Part shown: piece by piece, positions 37,521-46,413 of the stretch
Layout of the letters: each line of letters begins with the position of its first letter
Numbering within the stretch: the stretch's first letter is position 1
NCBI RefSeq assembly: GCF_015207005.2
Contig: NZ_JADEXS020000001.1
Span: 7,711,001 to 7,775,000, forward strand
DNA: 64,000 bases
From: Desmonostoc muscorum LEGE 12446
GTDB taxonomy: Bacteria; Cyanobacteriota; Cyanobacteriia; Cyanobacteriales; Nostocaceae
Direction of reading: 5' to 3'
Notes under the pieces: generated by a model
Database searches by the model: none
What the model was told of the DNA's origin: nothing
What the model saw: only the letters and a program-made list of their open reading frames with translations
Program-made: the position numbers and the translations under genes

Positions 37521-39320
37521 TTAACAATCAACCTCTTTGAGTTTTGCAGCACAAACCCACCGATTGCGTCCTTGTTCTTTAGCTTTATACAAAGCTTTAT
37601 CGGCTGCATCAACTAACTCTTGAGCAGAACTTTTAGCTGTTGGTATTTGAGTCGCCACACCTAAACTGACGGTGACAAAATCTTGAAAGCTATTCTTTTT
37701 CGTATGAGAAATCTTTAATTTTTCAATAGAGTGATGAATCAACTTAGTTACTTTAATAGCGCCTAATTCGTTTGTATTGGGCAAAAGGACAATAAATTCT
37801 TCGCCACCATAACGAGCTAGTAGATCCGTAGGACGTTTTAATACAGTTTGTGCTGCACGAGCAACTTGTATTAAGCATTCATCCCCTGCTAGGTGTCCAT
37901 AATAATCGTTATAATCTTTAAAATAGTCAATATCCAATAAAATTAAAGATAAATAATTCCCAGTTTGTTTCAGTCGATTCCATTCCCGCTCTAAAAATTC
38001 ATCAAAACAACGACGGTTAGCTATTTTGGTTAGACCATCTAGCTTACTAAGTTTTTCTAACTGAGAATTTGCCACTCCTAAAGCATGATTCGCTTGAATC
38101 AATTGATTAGCTTGAAAGCGGGACTGCTGTAATAATCCTGAATGTTCTAAAGCCACATTAAACTGACCTGCTAATTGTCGGATAAATTTAATTTCCAACG
38201 TTTTCCAGTCGCGTGAGCCACGGCACTGATGAACACATAGTAATCCCCATAAAGTTTTTCCTTTCATTAGGGGTACAACGATTTGCGCCTTGATTTGAAA
38301 TTGCTCTAGCACTGCAAGGTGACAATCTTTTATCCCAGCTTGATAAACATTTGATAATACCTGTATACGCCCTTGGTGATAAGGAACTGCATATTTTTCA
38401 GCAAAACAATGATCCTTCACTTTTATGCCAATCACCGAATCGCAATCAGGCAATACATTCTCGGAGACAAATTCACCATAAGTATAGTTCGATTCAGGAT
38501 CAAATCGAAATATCCCGACGCGATCTGCACGGAGAGCTTTACGAACTTCTCGTACAGTTGTCTTAAACAAAGTGCCTAAATTCAGAGATTCACGAATTTC
38601 AGCGACTAAATTAAACAGAATCTCCTCCTGCTGATTGGCTTTATGCAGTTCTGCTGCTTTTTGTTCTGCGTGAGCTAACAATTCTGCTTGTTTGACTGCA
38701 AATCCTAACTGTGTTGCAATCTGAGACAGAAATTGTATTTCTAATTTTTTCCATTCATGTGGCTGTGAGTGCTGATAAGCAGCAAGTACTCCCCACAGTT
38801 TTTTTCCCACAAAAATTGGTGCAGTTGCATAAGCTCGAATATGGAACTGTTCTAAAATTTCTAAATGGCATTGAGACAAGCCTGCTGAGTAGACATCTGA
38901 AACTACCAAAGTTTCATTATTACGATAACGTCCACCTTGATGTTCTTGTAGATAAGAGTCATTCCAAACTGTATTTTTTCCTAATGTATCTACATCATCC
39001 CATCCAGGCTCTGCAAACTCAAAGTCGTTGACAAATTCTCCACCCCAGTCATTATGGAAACGATAGACGGCAATCCGCTCAACGCGGAGTAACTTACAAG
39101 TTTCTTTAGTGGCTGTACGAAAAATTGTTTCTAACTCCAGAGAAGCTCGGATTTTGCTAATGACTCTATAAAGCGCCCTTTCTTGGTCTTCTAGTTGGTG
39201 AATTTGAACATTTTTGTCATGCAATTGAGCTTTTAAATCACTAACACTAGGCTGTCCTAAAAGTTTACAAAATAAATCAGCAGATACTTTGGTGATGTTA
39301 TGTAAAAATTTTTCTAACAT
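37521..39320 (-). CDS. Diguanylate cyclase with two GAF domains
   Basis: 599 aa. Residues about 45-215 and 235-405 are GAF domains (FRTATKETCKLLRVERIAVY, FHIRAYATAPIFVGKKLWGV; FKTTVREVRKALRADRVGIF, FQIKAQIVVPLMKGKTLWGL). Both have the W-G-L/V-L-x-x-Y/H-Q style of cyanobacterial phytochrome-like GAFs. No canonical bilin-binding Cys was picked out with certainty. The C-terminal GGDEF domain (about 435-590) has RRCFDEFLEREWNRL, LILLDIDYFKDYNDYYGHLA and an active GGEEF site; RPTD five residues before it is the c-di-GMP inhibition site (RxxD). So it should make c-di-GMP with product inhibition. Soluble. Confidence 0.92.
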   Translation of the reverse strand: MLEKFLHNITKVSADLFCKLLGQPSVSDLKAQLHDKNVQIHQLEDQERALYRVISKIRASLELETIFRTATKETCKLLRVERIAVYRFHNDWGGEFVNDFEFAEPGWDDVDTLGKNTVWNDSYLQEHQGGRYRNNETLVVSDVYSAGLSQCHLEILEQFHIRAYATAPIFVGKKLWGVLAAYQHSQPHEWKKLEIQFLSQIATQLGFAVKQAELLAHAEQKAAELHKANQQEEILFNLVAEIRESLNLGTLFKTTVREVRKALRADRVGIFRFDPESNYTYGEFVSENVLPDCDSVIGIKVKDHCFAEKYAVPYHQGRIQVLSNVYQAGIKDCHLAVLEQFQIKAQIVVPLMKGKTLWGLLCVHQCRGSRDWKTLEIKFIRQLAGQFNVALEHSGLLQQSRFQANQLIQANHALGVANSQLEKLSKLDGLTKIANRRCFDEFLEREWNRLKQTGNYLSLILLDIDYFKDYNDYYGHLAGDECLIQVARAAQTVLKRPTDLLARYGGEEFIVLLPNTNELGAIKVTKLIHHSIEKLKISHTKKNSFQDFVTVSLGVATQIPTAKSSAQELVDAADKALYKAKEQGRNRWVCAAKLKEVDC

Positions 39321-39745
39321 AAAAAGCAGAATTTAAATTATTTGACGTATAAAAAAAGGGAATAAACGGTATACTGAGGTAATTATTTTGACTTGATATT
39401 AACTTATACCAAAGCTTTCTTTAAGTCTAACTCTGCGACAAATTATTGTGTTAAAAGATTCAATTAAAATACCAAGCATAATACTTGCTGTTTATTAGTA
39501 TTCTAGACCCATTCCGAACAAGTTAAAAATACGTAAATAGGACTTACGCACTGTACAAAATACTCATCTTGTGAATCAACGTAAATACGTAGTTACAGGT
39601 TTTTACTAATCATTTTTTGATGGTAAATAGACCTGCGCTGTAGGGGCACAGCATTGCTGTGCCCCTACGACAGATGTAGTTTTTCAAACTACTCATATTT
39701 TGTCTTTCCTGTCAATGCGTAAGTCCTAGTAAATTTTGCCAATGA
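39321..39745. other. Intergenic region, mostly a MITE
   Basis: Upstream of the cyclase gene. The right half is the 191-bp element at 39538-39728. The left half is AT-rich with no repeat noticed. Confidence 0.5.
39538..39728. mobile_element. 191-bp MITE with TAGGACTTACGCA ends
   Basis: TAGGACTTACGCA (39538-39550) and TGCGTAAGTCCTA (39716-39728) are perfect 13-bp inverted ends. Inside lies a perfect GTAGGGGCACAGC/GCTGTGCCCCTAC hairpin (39640-39668). The element at 42474-42583 has the same left end. Confidence 0.8.
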
Positions 39746-40356
39746 GATAATCAGATTGTTGTAATTAGTGAAAAAGTTCTCAAGCGTCTTGGGCGTCGTG
39801 TTTCTAGAAGAGTAAAAGGTTCAAAGAACAAGGGCAAAGCTAAGACTTTTTTAGCTCATCGCCACCTCAAAATAAGTAGGCAATCGTATTGCACCATGCT
39901 GTGAAATTAGCACGGTGCGTAGTTCAGTCTAACGACTTGATAGCCCATGAAGATTTGAGGATTAAAAATATGGTGAAAAATCATTGTTTAGCCAAGTTCA
40001 TTAATGACGCATCTTGGTATCAGTTTCGTGTATGGGTTGAGTACTTTGGTAAGGTATTTAAGCGTGTCACGGTTGCGGTTAACCCGCAATATACAAGCGC
40101 TGTTTGCTCTAGTTGCGGTGTCATTGTTAAGAAAACATTATCCACTAGGACGCACGTCTGTAAGTGCGGTTGTATCATGGATCGCGATGAAAACGCAGCT
40201 AGAAATATCCTTAGTCGGGGATTGGGTACGGTAGGGCATATCGGAACCTTTGCGCTAGACGCAAGCAACGCTTTAGGAGATGTGACCACAACTCATGTTG
40301 GAGTAATCCTGGATGAGCAAGTCATGTCTTTGATTAAAGAATCCCCGTCTCTTTAG
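39746..40356 (+). pseudogene. TnpB-like (IS200/IS605 OrfB) remnant, truncated and frameshifted
   Basis: The first segment reads NDNQIVVISEKVLKRLGRRV SRRVKGSKNKGKAKTFLAH then stops; a one-base shift near 39888 continues with NDLIAHEDLRIKNMVKNHCL, FVWVEYFGKVFKRVTVAVNP-like sequence, and the zinc finger CSSCG...CKCG, then DRDENAARNIL with the last catalytic Asp. This is the C-terminal half of TnpB, an RNA-guided nuclease of IS200/IS605 transposons. The N-terminal half, including the first RuvC Asp, is missing; the left border is near the MITE at 39728. It cannot encode an active nuclease. Confidence 0.88.
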
Positions 40357-40363
40357 AGCGGGG
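40343..40363 (+). other. Right-end hairpin of the IS200/IS605-type remnant
   Basis: CCCCG (40343-40347) pairs with CGGGG (40359-40363), extended by CTC/GAG inside. Subterminal hairpins like this at the right end are recognised by TnpA in IS200/IS605 elements, and the same region overlaps the omega/reRNA scaffold of TnpB. The following GAGTGTCAA runs into the stop codon of the SWIM gene on the other strand. Confidence 0.65.
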
Positions 40364-40367
40364 AGTG

Positions 40368-42146
40368 TCAATCCATGCCCCTTTGGTTAAACATTGCCAT
40401 CAATTTACGCTTACGACCATGCCTTTGCATCAAATTTTCTCGATAGCTTAACCAGTCAGCCTTTCTGCTAGATTCCAAGTAGGCAGTACGTGCTTTTTTT
40501 AGCCATTCCACGGCGTAGTAGTAGTATTCTGCTTTACCTGCATCCATAATTTTTTCAGCACGGCTACGGGCGTTGGCAATTACCCAGCCAGGATTATGAG
40601 CGATCGCAGCGTCCATGACTCGGTGAATCAACTCAGAATCATAAGAACTAAGTTCACTAACGATCGCAATTGCATCATCAATTAATCCCTCGTGCAATAA
40701 AATATCCACTTTGGCTGGTTCTGTTCCCCAACCACTATAACTGCGGATGATTTTCAGCAAATCTGTTTTGAGACTTTCCCAGTTTTCGCCAGCTAATTCT
40801 TGCATCTTTTGGTAGTCAAAAAACGAGGGCTTGACTTGGAAAGCCGCTTTGATTGCTAATAAAGCAGCTTCACCATTACCCAATTCAACAGCTAAATCAC
40901 TTGTCCAAATTCCCAACTCGTACTGACAATTACCTGGTAAATTTAATCCACTCTGGGCGATATCTAGTGCTTGCTGTAATGCTCCCTGAACGCTTACGAG
41001 TGTTTTTGCTAGGGCAAAGGCTTCTGCCATTGAGTTCATCTGAGTTTGAGCAGCATCAATTGCTTCTTCTACTCTGCCTAAACGCCCCAGCATTGTCAGA
41101 TATTGCTCGGTTTGCCCTTCCGCTTCAGCCAAATACAGGTATTCTTGGTAACGTTCCTGACGTTCGAGAATTTTTAGGCGGATTAGTGCCAAATCATCTG
41201 CATAGTCTGGCACATCTTCTTCCCAAGCTCCTCTTTCGGTGATATCACCTTGGAGAACTTGCACCAGGGGTGGATAATCCCAGCCTTGGCGTAAAGCCTC
41301 CATAATCATGGTAAAGTCAGCGTTCCATTCATCTTGCCATGCTTCTAAATTTATTTGAATATCGACTTTTTCCTCTGGGGTGAGGTTGGCGGCGAGAATT
41401 GCTTCACACCAAGCCTGATTTAATTCTTGGACAATTTCATCATTGTCAGCACCATATTCTGCAACATCGTCCCAATTTTCCACGCAGGTAGAGGTAATCG
41501 CTTCTAAAATAGCGATCGCATTTTCACCCTCTCCCCGTTCGCTAAAATCTAGAGCAGTTTCCACTACACTTAGCAATTCTTCAACAATTGGGTCTTCTTC
41601 GTAACCCTCCTCGAAATACCGCACAGCTTCTCGGAGAATCTGCTGCACTTGCCGGCGAAAGGGAGCCGGATCGATAGTACTGCGCCGTAAAGATTTTATA
41701 CTTTTTTCTTGGGCAACAGGAGCAATCATCCAGCTAACACGACGGTCAATCGCCTCAATTAGTGGCGGGTATTCTGCTACCAAATCTTGCACTAGCCTTT
41801 GAGTTTGGATATGATCCAGGCGATCGAGTAATTCTTCTAGGGTAGGACGCTGCTCAATATGTTCTGAGTGACGCGCACACACGAGCATCGTTGCCACAAT
41901 ATGTTTGCACCACCCATCAAAGTTGTAGGCACAGGTGCAGTTAACAGAAGTCAATCCACTGCTATCGAAATTCAAGCTGACATGATAAGGTATGGCTTCA
42001 CTGCCCACAACATCTGCCTGAAGCAGATCGCCACGTTGGGTGATAGCATTAACAGCACCAGCTTCATAGTATGCCTCGCCCCGCTGGAAAGATTTGGCGT
42101 TGGCATGACGGCGGATAGTAAACTCACTAATTTGGGGAATAGACAT
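40368..42146 (-). CDS. SWIM zinc-finger protein
   Basis: 592 aa. SWIM motif near residues 70-85: VNCTCAYNFDGWCKHIVATM (CxC...CxH). Upstream is a small beta domain (RHANAKSFQRGEAYYEAGAV) usual in this family. The remaining 450 residues are helical with TPR-like runs (EAEGQTEQYLTMLGRLGRVE, AEYYYYAVEWLKKARTAYLE). SWIM proteins bind DNA or protein; role unknown. The stop codon (TCA on the plus strand at 40368-40370) lies within the right end of the TnpB element, so the natural C-terminus may have been changed by that insertion. A 21-bp tandem array starts 119 bp upstream of the ATG. Confidence 0.87.
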   Translation of the reverse strand: MSIPQISEFTIRRHANAKSFQRGEAYYEAGAVNAITQRGDLLQADVVGSEAIPYHVSLNFDSSGLTSVNCTCAYNFDGWCKHIVATMLVCARHSEHIEQRPTLEELLDRLDHIQTQRLVQDLVAEYPPLIEAIDRRVSWMIAPVAQEKSIKSLRRSTIDPAPFRRQVQQILREAVRYFEEGYEEDPIVEELLSVVETALDFSERGEGENAIAILEAITSTCVENWDDVAEYGADNDEIVQELNQAWCEAILAANLTPEEKVDIQINLEAWQDEWNADFTMIMEALRQGWDYPPLVQVLQGDITERGAWEEDVPDYADDLALIRLKILERQERYQEYLYLAEAEGQTEQYLTMLGRLGRVEEAIDAAQTQMNSMAEAFALAKTLVSVQGALQQALDIAQSGLNLPGNCQYELGIWTSDLAVELGNGEAALLAIKAAFQVKPSFFDYQKMQELAGENWESLKTDLLKIIRSYSGWGTEPAKVDILLHEGLIDDAIAIVSELSSYDSELIHRVMDAAIAHNPGWVIANARSRAEKIMDAGKAEYYYYAVEWLKKARTAYLESSRKADWLSYRENLMQRHGRKRKLMAMFNQRGMD

Positions 42147-42264
42147 CGGGCGATCGCCTGCGTAAATCCTCTGGATAAATCCAGCTTAGGTCTTAAACTA
42201 ACGCACTGTAAAGAATCATAACTGTGGATGAATTAGACAGAACCTTCCCTTCCAAAAAAGGGAC

Positions 42265-42474
42265 AAAAGCTGCTTTTTATGTCGCAAAAGCTGCTTTTCA
42301 TGTCGCAAAAGCTGCTTTTCATGTCGCAAAAGCTGCTTTTCATGTCACAAAAGCTGCTTTTCATGTCGCAAAAGCTGCTTTTCATGTCACAAAAGCTGCT
42401 TTTCATGTCACAAAAGCTGCTTTTCATGTCACAAAAGCTGCTTTTCATGTCGCAAAAGCTGTTTTTCATGTCAT
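42265..42474. repeat. 21-bp tandem array, 10 units (array 1)
   Basis: Ten head-to-tail copies of AAAAGCTGCTTTTCATGTCGC with exact 21-bp spacing. Each unit contains the inverted repeat AAAAGC-T-GCTTTT. The main variable site is position 20 (GTCGC or GTCAC). The first and last units each carry one change in the GCTTTT/CATG part. The array lies upstream of the SWIM gene, and its last base is the first base of a MITE. Several frames are open on both strands, giving heptapeptide repeats, but no protein is credible. Confidence 0.95.
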
Positions 42475-42583
42475 AGGACTTACGCATGGGTAACGGAAAA
42501 TCGTAGACGCGAAGCAGCTTCCCGCAGAAGACGCAGAAGACACCGAGAAATAAGAGTTTTAGAGAGTTATTGCATAAGTCCTA
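42474..42583. mobile_element. 110-bp MITE with TAGGACTTACGCA ends
   Basis: TAGGACTTACGCA (42474-42486) and TGCATAAGTCCTA (42571-42583) are 13-bp inverted ends with one mismatch. Same family as 39538-39728 but with a different, shorter interior. Confidence 0.78.
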
Positions 42584-42831
42584 TAGCAATTTGAAAAAAG
42601 AATGCGACAAATCGATCATTTGTAGAGACGCGATTCATCGCGTCTTCACCCAAGGATGTGTCGCAATTATTAATTGAATTGGTATAGGACTCATATTTGA
42701 TTTCTGAAAAAAATCCGTACACTTACGAAGTACTTTTTCCTACTCCCTACTCCCCACTCCCAGCATACGCAGATAATTTCAAAAATCAAAACGGATTCCT
42801 ATATTAGTGTTTCGGTCAAAAGCAGAACTGT
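42581..42831. repeat. Foldback sequence next to the MITE
   Basis: CCTATAGCAATTT (42580-42592) and GAATTGGTATAGG (42677-42689) form imperfect inverted ends around the perfect hairpin AGACGCGAT-TC-ATCGCGTCT (42626-42645). The rest up to 42831 includes CTACTCCCTACTCCCCACTCCC words. No gene is seen. Confidence 0.6.
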
Positions 42832-43284
42832 TTATTTCCCAGAGCAGTAGCTATTAATTTCCTTGACTATTGAACTTTCTTCCTGACCACTCTTTTGCAG
42901 AGATGCCAAAGAGGTTTTTGCCGCTGGCAGATTCTTTTTATCTATAGCTGTTGCTGCATTCTTCAATTCCTTAGTAATGTCCTGATAAAGTGTGAGAAAG
43001 CGTCCTTGAAAACCTTGGAGTTTTTCATCTTTAATTTCTAGTGCTTTCATTTCTTGGGCAAGTGGGTCTATCTTGGCAGCAAGTTCAGTTAAAGCTTTAG
43101 AACCTTTTGCCGGATTGGGATTTTTACCGAATTCCTGACCTAGAGCAGATGCCTGATTGGCAACCTTGATAATTTTGTTACATTGGGCAACTTTACTTTC
43201 TCCACAACTTGCAAATAATAATGCGATCGCAGTTGTGACTGAAAGTATAAAACTTTGCTTTACTATATGTTGCATAGGTTCCAT
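42832..43284 (-). CDS. Predicted lipoprotein, function unknown
   Basis: 150 aa. SFILSVTTAIALLFASCGES is a lipoprotein signal with lipobox FASC (Cys near 27). The mature part is helical and Lys/Ala-rich (ALTELAAKIDPLAQEMKALE, AATAIDKKNLPAAKTSLASL) with two further Cys residues (AQCNKII and NSYCSGK) at its ends that could form a disulfide. Start is ATG 43284 or ATG 43275; GGAG upstream is slightly better placed for the latter. No known function. Confidence 0.8.
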   Translation of the reverse strand: MEPMQHIVKQSFILSVTTAIALLFASCGESKVAQCNKIIKVANQASALGQEFGKNPNPAKGSKALTELAAKIDPLAQEMKALEIKDEKLQGFQGRFLTLYQDITKELKNAATAIDKKNLPAAKTSLASLQKSGQEESSIVKEINSYCSGK

Positions 43285-43662
43285 GATCTCCGACTATGTT
43301 TCGCTAAGGTTGGGCAAAGGAAATTGATAGTCAGCAAAAATACTTTTCTTTTTGTCAAAAATTTCTATTTCTGCTTCTGGTATCACGTCCGGCTAATCAC
43401 TTATGATTCAAATCTCTGTGCATTAGGGCGTCAGTTTAAACAATAGAACAGAATTCAGGAGTCAGAATTCAGAATTCAGAATTCAGGAGTCAGAATTCAG
43501 AAGTAAAACGACCTTTACACTTGGCTTTGAGAGTGAAGTTGTGTACTTCAGCAACTTAAAATCTGCTGTAAGTTTTCAACAGGACATGATATGACTTTTT
43601 TATCCCTGCTACTTTATACTGCATTTTGTCGCAGATGTGTATGTGATTTTACTTAAATAAAC
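43285..43662. repeat. Intergenic region with ATTCAGA repeats and MITE remnants
   Basis: TATCACGTCCGGCTAATCAC at about 43381-43400 and AGGACATGATATGAC at about 43583-43597 resemble the two ends of the element at 58962-59065. Between them are AATTCAGA/AGGAGTCAG tandem words (43450-43502). No gene is seen. Confidence 0.6.
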
Positions 43663-46239
43663 TTATTCTGCTAATTTTGGCATTAATTTCAATGTGGCAG
43701 TAGTATTTGCTGTAACATTATTTTGTTGCCACAGCATGGGGTGGTATTCAATCTGACGCCAAAGGTCAACCATATCGTTGTAGTGTCTATGGAAGGCATG
43801 GCCTGATTGTCCAGGGGTATGAATGAAGAGTGAGTTATCCAAATTTCCCAAATCTACAATCATCCGCAATGAAGGAATATCCGTGACTTCAAAGGATTTG
43901 TTTGCCTTCCAGCGGTTAGCATTCACTGTTTCGCCGTTACCAGCCGTGGCAAAAGCACCACGATTAAACAAAGCTTCAATGGGTGCAACCCCAGATTTAC
44001 CCAAGGTGGCATTACGAAAAGTAACAGTATGTAGTTTGCCCCAATTCCAGTTTTTTGGGTTTTTACCTTGAATGCGTTCTAGTTCATCTACGGCTTTTGT
44101 AAAAGATTCTTGGAGGATTTGGTCGCGGTTCTCAACTTTTGGGGTGTTGCGATTATCCCACCAAGAACTATTGGGCTGTTTGACTAGATTGGCCATTACA
44201 GCGTACCAGCGATCGCCGCCACTAGGAAAATATCTTTCAGGCAACTGATCGTGAAATGTATCTGCCAAAAAGTTTTTCCAGAATACTTCAAATAAAGCCG
44301 CAGCAGGTGATGTCATTCCCAACTGCAAATTCCAATCTTGTAGCAGTTTTTGGGCTGCTTGCAAGCGGGGTGTATCAACTGCAAGGGATTGCAGTAATGG
44401 TACTAGTGTTTGGGCATTGAGATTGCGATCGCTACCCTGTATCTGTTGTACATCCTTCAAGGAAATCGGCTGAGTTTGTTGTAAAATCATCTCAACAATT
44501 TGCTTTGCCCGATAACCATAAACCCAATCTGCGGTAATTAAATAAGGATATTCACGGGAAACTAAATTATTAGCAGTAGCAATAAAACCTGCGGATGGAT
44601 TGAAAGCTTTGGGCAACTCTTCAAAGTCAATATAGCCTTGCCACTCATATTCATCCGTCCAACCAGGAACGGGATAACGCCCATCTCCCTTGGCTCTGAT
44701 GGGGAATTTACCAGGCATTTGGTAGCCAATGTTGCCATCAATGTCAGCGTAGACTAAATTTTGAGCAGGAACATCATAATTCTTGGCAGCAGTACGAAAT
44801 TCCTCCCAATTTTGGGCGCGATTGATTTGGGGAATAGCATAGCCTAGCTTAGAAGGTTCTAGGGCAGTCCACCGCAGGGCAACGGCGTAGTTTTGCGGTA
44901 ATTTTAGGGGCTGACTGGGTTGGAATTGCTGGAGATTCGGCGAAACATCAGAGAGAATCGGCCCGTGTCGGGTGTAGCGAACCGTTTGGATAATTGGCTG
45001 ACTTCCTGCAACTTGAATCGTCTCTGGAACGAGTTGCATATCAACCCATTTGTCATTTACCTCATATTGGTTGGGGTTTTTGGGGTTGATTTTCTCGATG
45101 TATAAATCCATGACATCAGATTGTACATTGGTGACACCCCAGGCAATGCGATCGCTATGACCGATAATTATTCCGATCATTCCCGCAAAAGAAAAGCCAG
45201 CAACGTTGTAAGGACATTCTGTACTTTTAGGCGTGCAATGCAAACCAACCTCATACCAAATCGAGGGAATTTGCACACCCAAATGGGGGTCATTGGCCAA
45301 AATCGGCTTACCTGTAGCGGTGCGTTCCCCAGATATCACCCAGTTATTTGAGCCAATGCCAATTCCCGTAGAACCAATTAGTTTTTCCAAAGCCATCATC
45401 GGCTGAGTAATTGACTCTAAAGCAGAGAAGAGGGAAGAAGACGTGGGGAAAGAATTCTCGCTGTCCTCTTTCACCGCGTCCCCGCGTCCCCGTGTCTTTG
45501 CGTCTGCTTTCTTCTCAAATTCCGGCAAAATCACTGGTAAATCTGGAGGATACGGGGGAAAAAGTTCCTCAACTTGAGTAGGGGTCAGAGTTTTAAGCAG
45601 TATTGCTCGTTCAATTTCGCTCTGGAAATTTCTGCCCAAATCATAAGCCATTACCTTACCCCAGGTCAGAGAATGGAGTATTTGCCAAGGTTCTGGCTGA
45701 TATGCAGGATTGAGGAACTTTAGCACAGCGTATTCTAAACTCAGGGTGCTGCCTTGATGGTTTGCTAAATAAGCGTTGACGCCATCGGCGTAAGCTTCCA
45801 GGTATGCCTTCATTTCTGGATTGATTTGCTGGATTTCTTGCTGCGCCACCCTCGCCCAACCCATTGTCCGCAGATATTTGTCAGTCTCAACTTGAGAGGA
45901 ACCAAACATTTCTGAGAGTCGCCCAGAACCAATGTGTCGCCAAAAGTCCATTTGCCAAAAGCGATCTTGGGCGTGAATGTAACCTTGCGCCATGAACAAA
46001 TCGTGGGAATTGGCAGCATAAATATGGGGAATTCCCCATTTATCACGCTGAACGGTTACTTCGGCTTTTAGTCCAGGTAGTTGAATTGTGCCACTCTCTT
46101 GGGGAAATGATTGGCGCACAATGTTTGTGGCAAGTCCCATTAACAATAGCCCCAGGACTAACAGCAAAATCAGAATAGTTTTGAGTGTTTCAAGTAACCA
46201 ACGTTTCCTAGAGCTTTTGATTTGGGCTTGCCGTGGCAT
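43663..46239 (-). CDS. Penicillin acylase family protein (Ntn-hydrolase)
   Basis: 858 aa. One N-terminal membrane segment (LETLKTILILLLVLGLLLMGL) directs export. The alpha chain includes VQRDKWGIPHIYAANSHDLF and QDRFWQMDFWRHIGSGRLSE. The autocatalytic cleavage and nucleophile site is GIGSNNWVISGERTATGKPI (Ser before NNW). The beta chain carries LANDPHLGVQIPSIWYEVGL and a C-terminal HTPGQSGHAFHRHYNDMVDL. Members deacylate penicillins, acyl-homoserine lactones or lipopeptides; the substrate is unknown and quorum quenching is only a possibility. In the alpha-to-spacer region (about 45440-45510) a repeat-derived stretch (KKADAKTRGRGDAVKEDSEN) interrupts the family pattern in frame. Confidence 0.92.
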   Translation of the reverse strand: MPRQAQIKSSRKRWLLETLKTILILLLVLGLLLMGLATNIVRQSFPQESGTIQLPGLKAEVTVQRDKWGIPHIYAANSHDLFMAQGYIHAQDRFWQMDFWRHIGSGRLSEMFGSSQVETDKYLRTMGWARVAQQEIQQINPEMKAYLEAYADGVNAYLANHQGSTLSLEYAVLKFLNPAYQPEPWQILHSLTWGKVMAYDLGRNFQSEIERAILLKTLTPTQVEELFPPYPPDLPVILPEFEKKADAKTRGRGDAVKEDSENSFPTSSSLFSALESITQPMMALEKLIGSTGIGIGSNNWVISGERTATGKPILANDPHLGVQIPSIWYEVGLHCTPKSTECPYNVAGFSFAGMIGIIIGHSDRIAWGVTNVQSDVMDLYIEKINPKNPNQYEVNDKWVDMQLVPETIQVAGSQPIIQTVRYTRHGPILSDVSPNLQQFQPSQPLKLPQNYAVALRWTALEPSKLGYAIPQINRAQNWEEFRTAAKNYDVPAQNLVYADIDGNIGYQMPGKFPIRAKGDGRYPVPGWTDEYEWQGYIDFEELPKAFNPSAGFIATANNLVSREYPYLITADWVYGYRAKQIVEMILQQTQPISLKDVQQIQGSDRNLNAQTLVPLLQSLAVDTPRLQAAQKLLQDWNLQLGMTSPAAALFEVFWKNFLADTFHDQLPERYFPSGGDRWYAVMANLVKQPNSSWWDNRNTPKVENRDQILQESFTKAVDELERIQGKNPKNWNWGKLHTVTFRNATLGKSGVAPIEALFNRGAFATAGNGETVNANRWKANKSFEVTDIPSLRMIVDLGNLDNSLFIHTPGQSGHAFHRHYNDMVDLWRQIEYHPMLWQQNNVTANTTATLKLMPKLAE
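45440..45510. repeat. Short-repeat insert within the penicillin acylase gene
   Basis: CGCGTCC/CCGCGTCCCCGTGTC units (the same GGGGACGC repeat found intergenically at about 17.7 kb) in frame in the spacer region just upstream of the Ser nucleophile segment. This is the part normally removed during maturation. Confidence 0.8.
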
Positions 46240-46413
46240 TGTTGAGTTAAATCACCCGACGTTACAAAGTTGATATTACATTAAAGTTGACAACGGGGGA
46301 TATTTGGCAGTTTGGTAGCTTCCAACGAGAAAAGCGGATGATAACTCAAGACTTAATGCTTTAAAAGACTCTTTGCCCCCCTTAAAAGGCTACACTGTGC
46401 ACACAAATTTGTT

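Noticed and set aside
39746..40356. Functional TnpB RNA-guided nuclease
   Set aside because: N-terminal half with the first catalytic Asp is missing and the remaining part is frameshifted.
42224..42493. Open frames with heptapeptide repeats (KAAFHVA, MSQKLLF, SFCDMKS) over array 1
   Set aside because: They arise in several frames on both strands because the 21-nt unit has no stop; no start signal, no domain.
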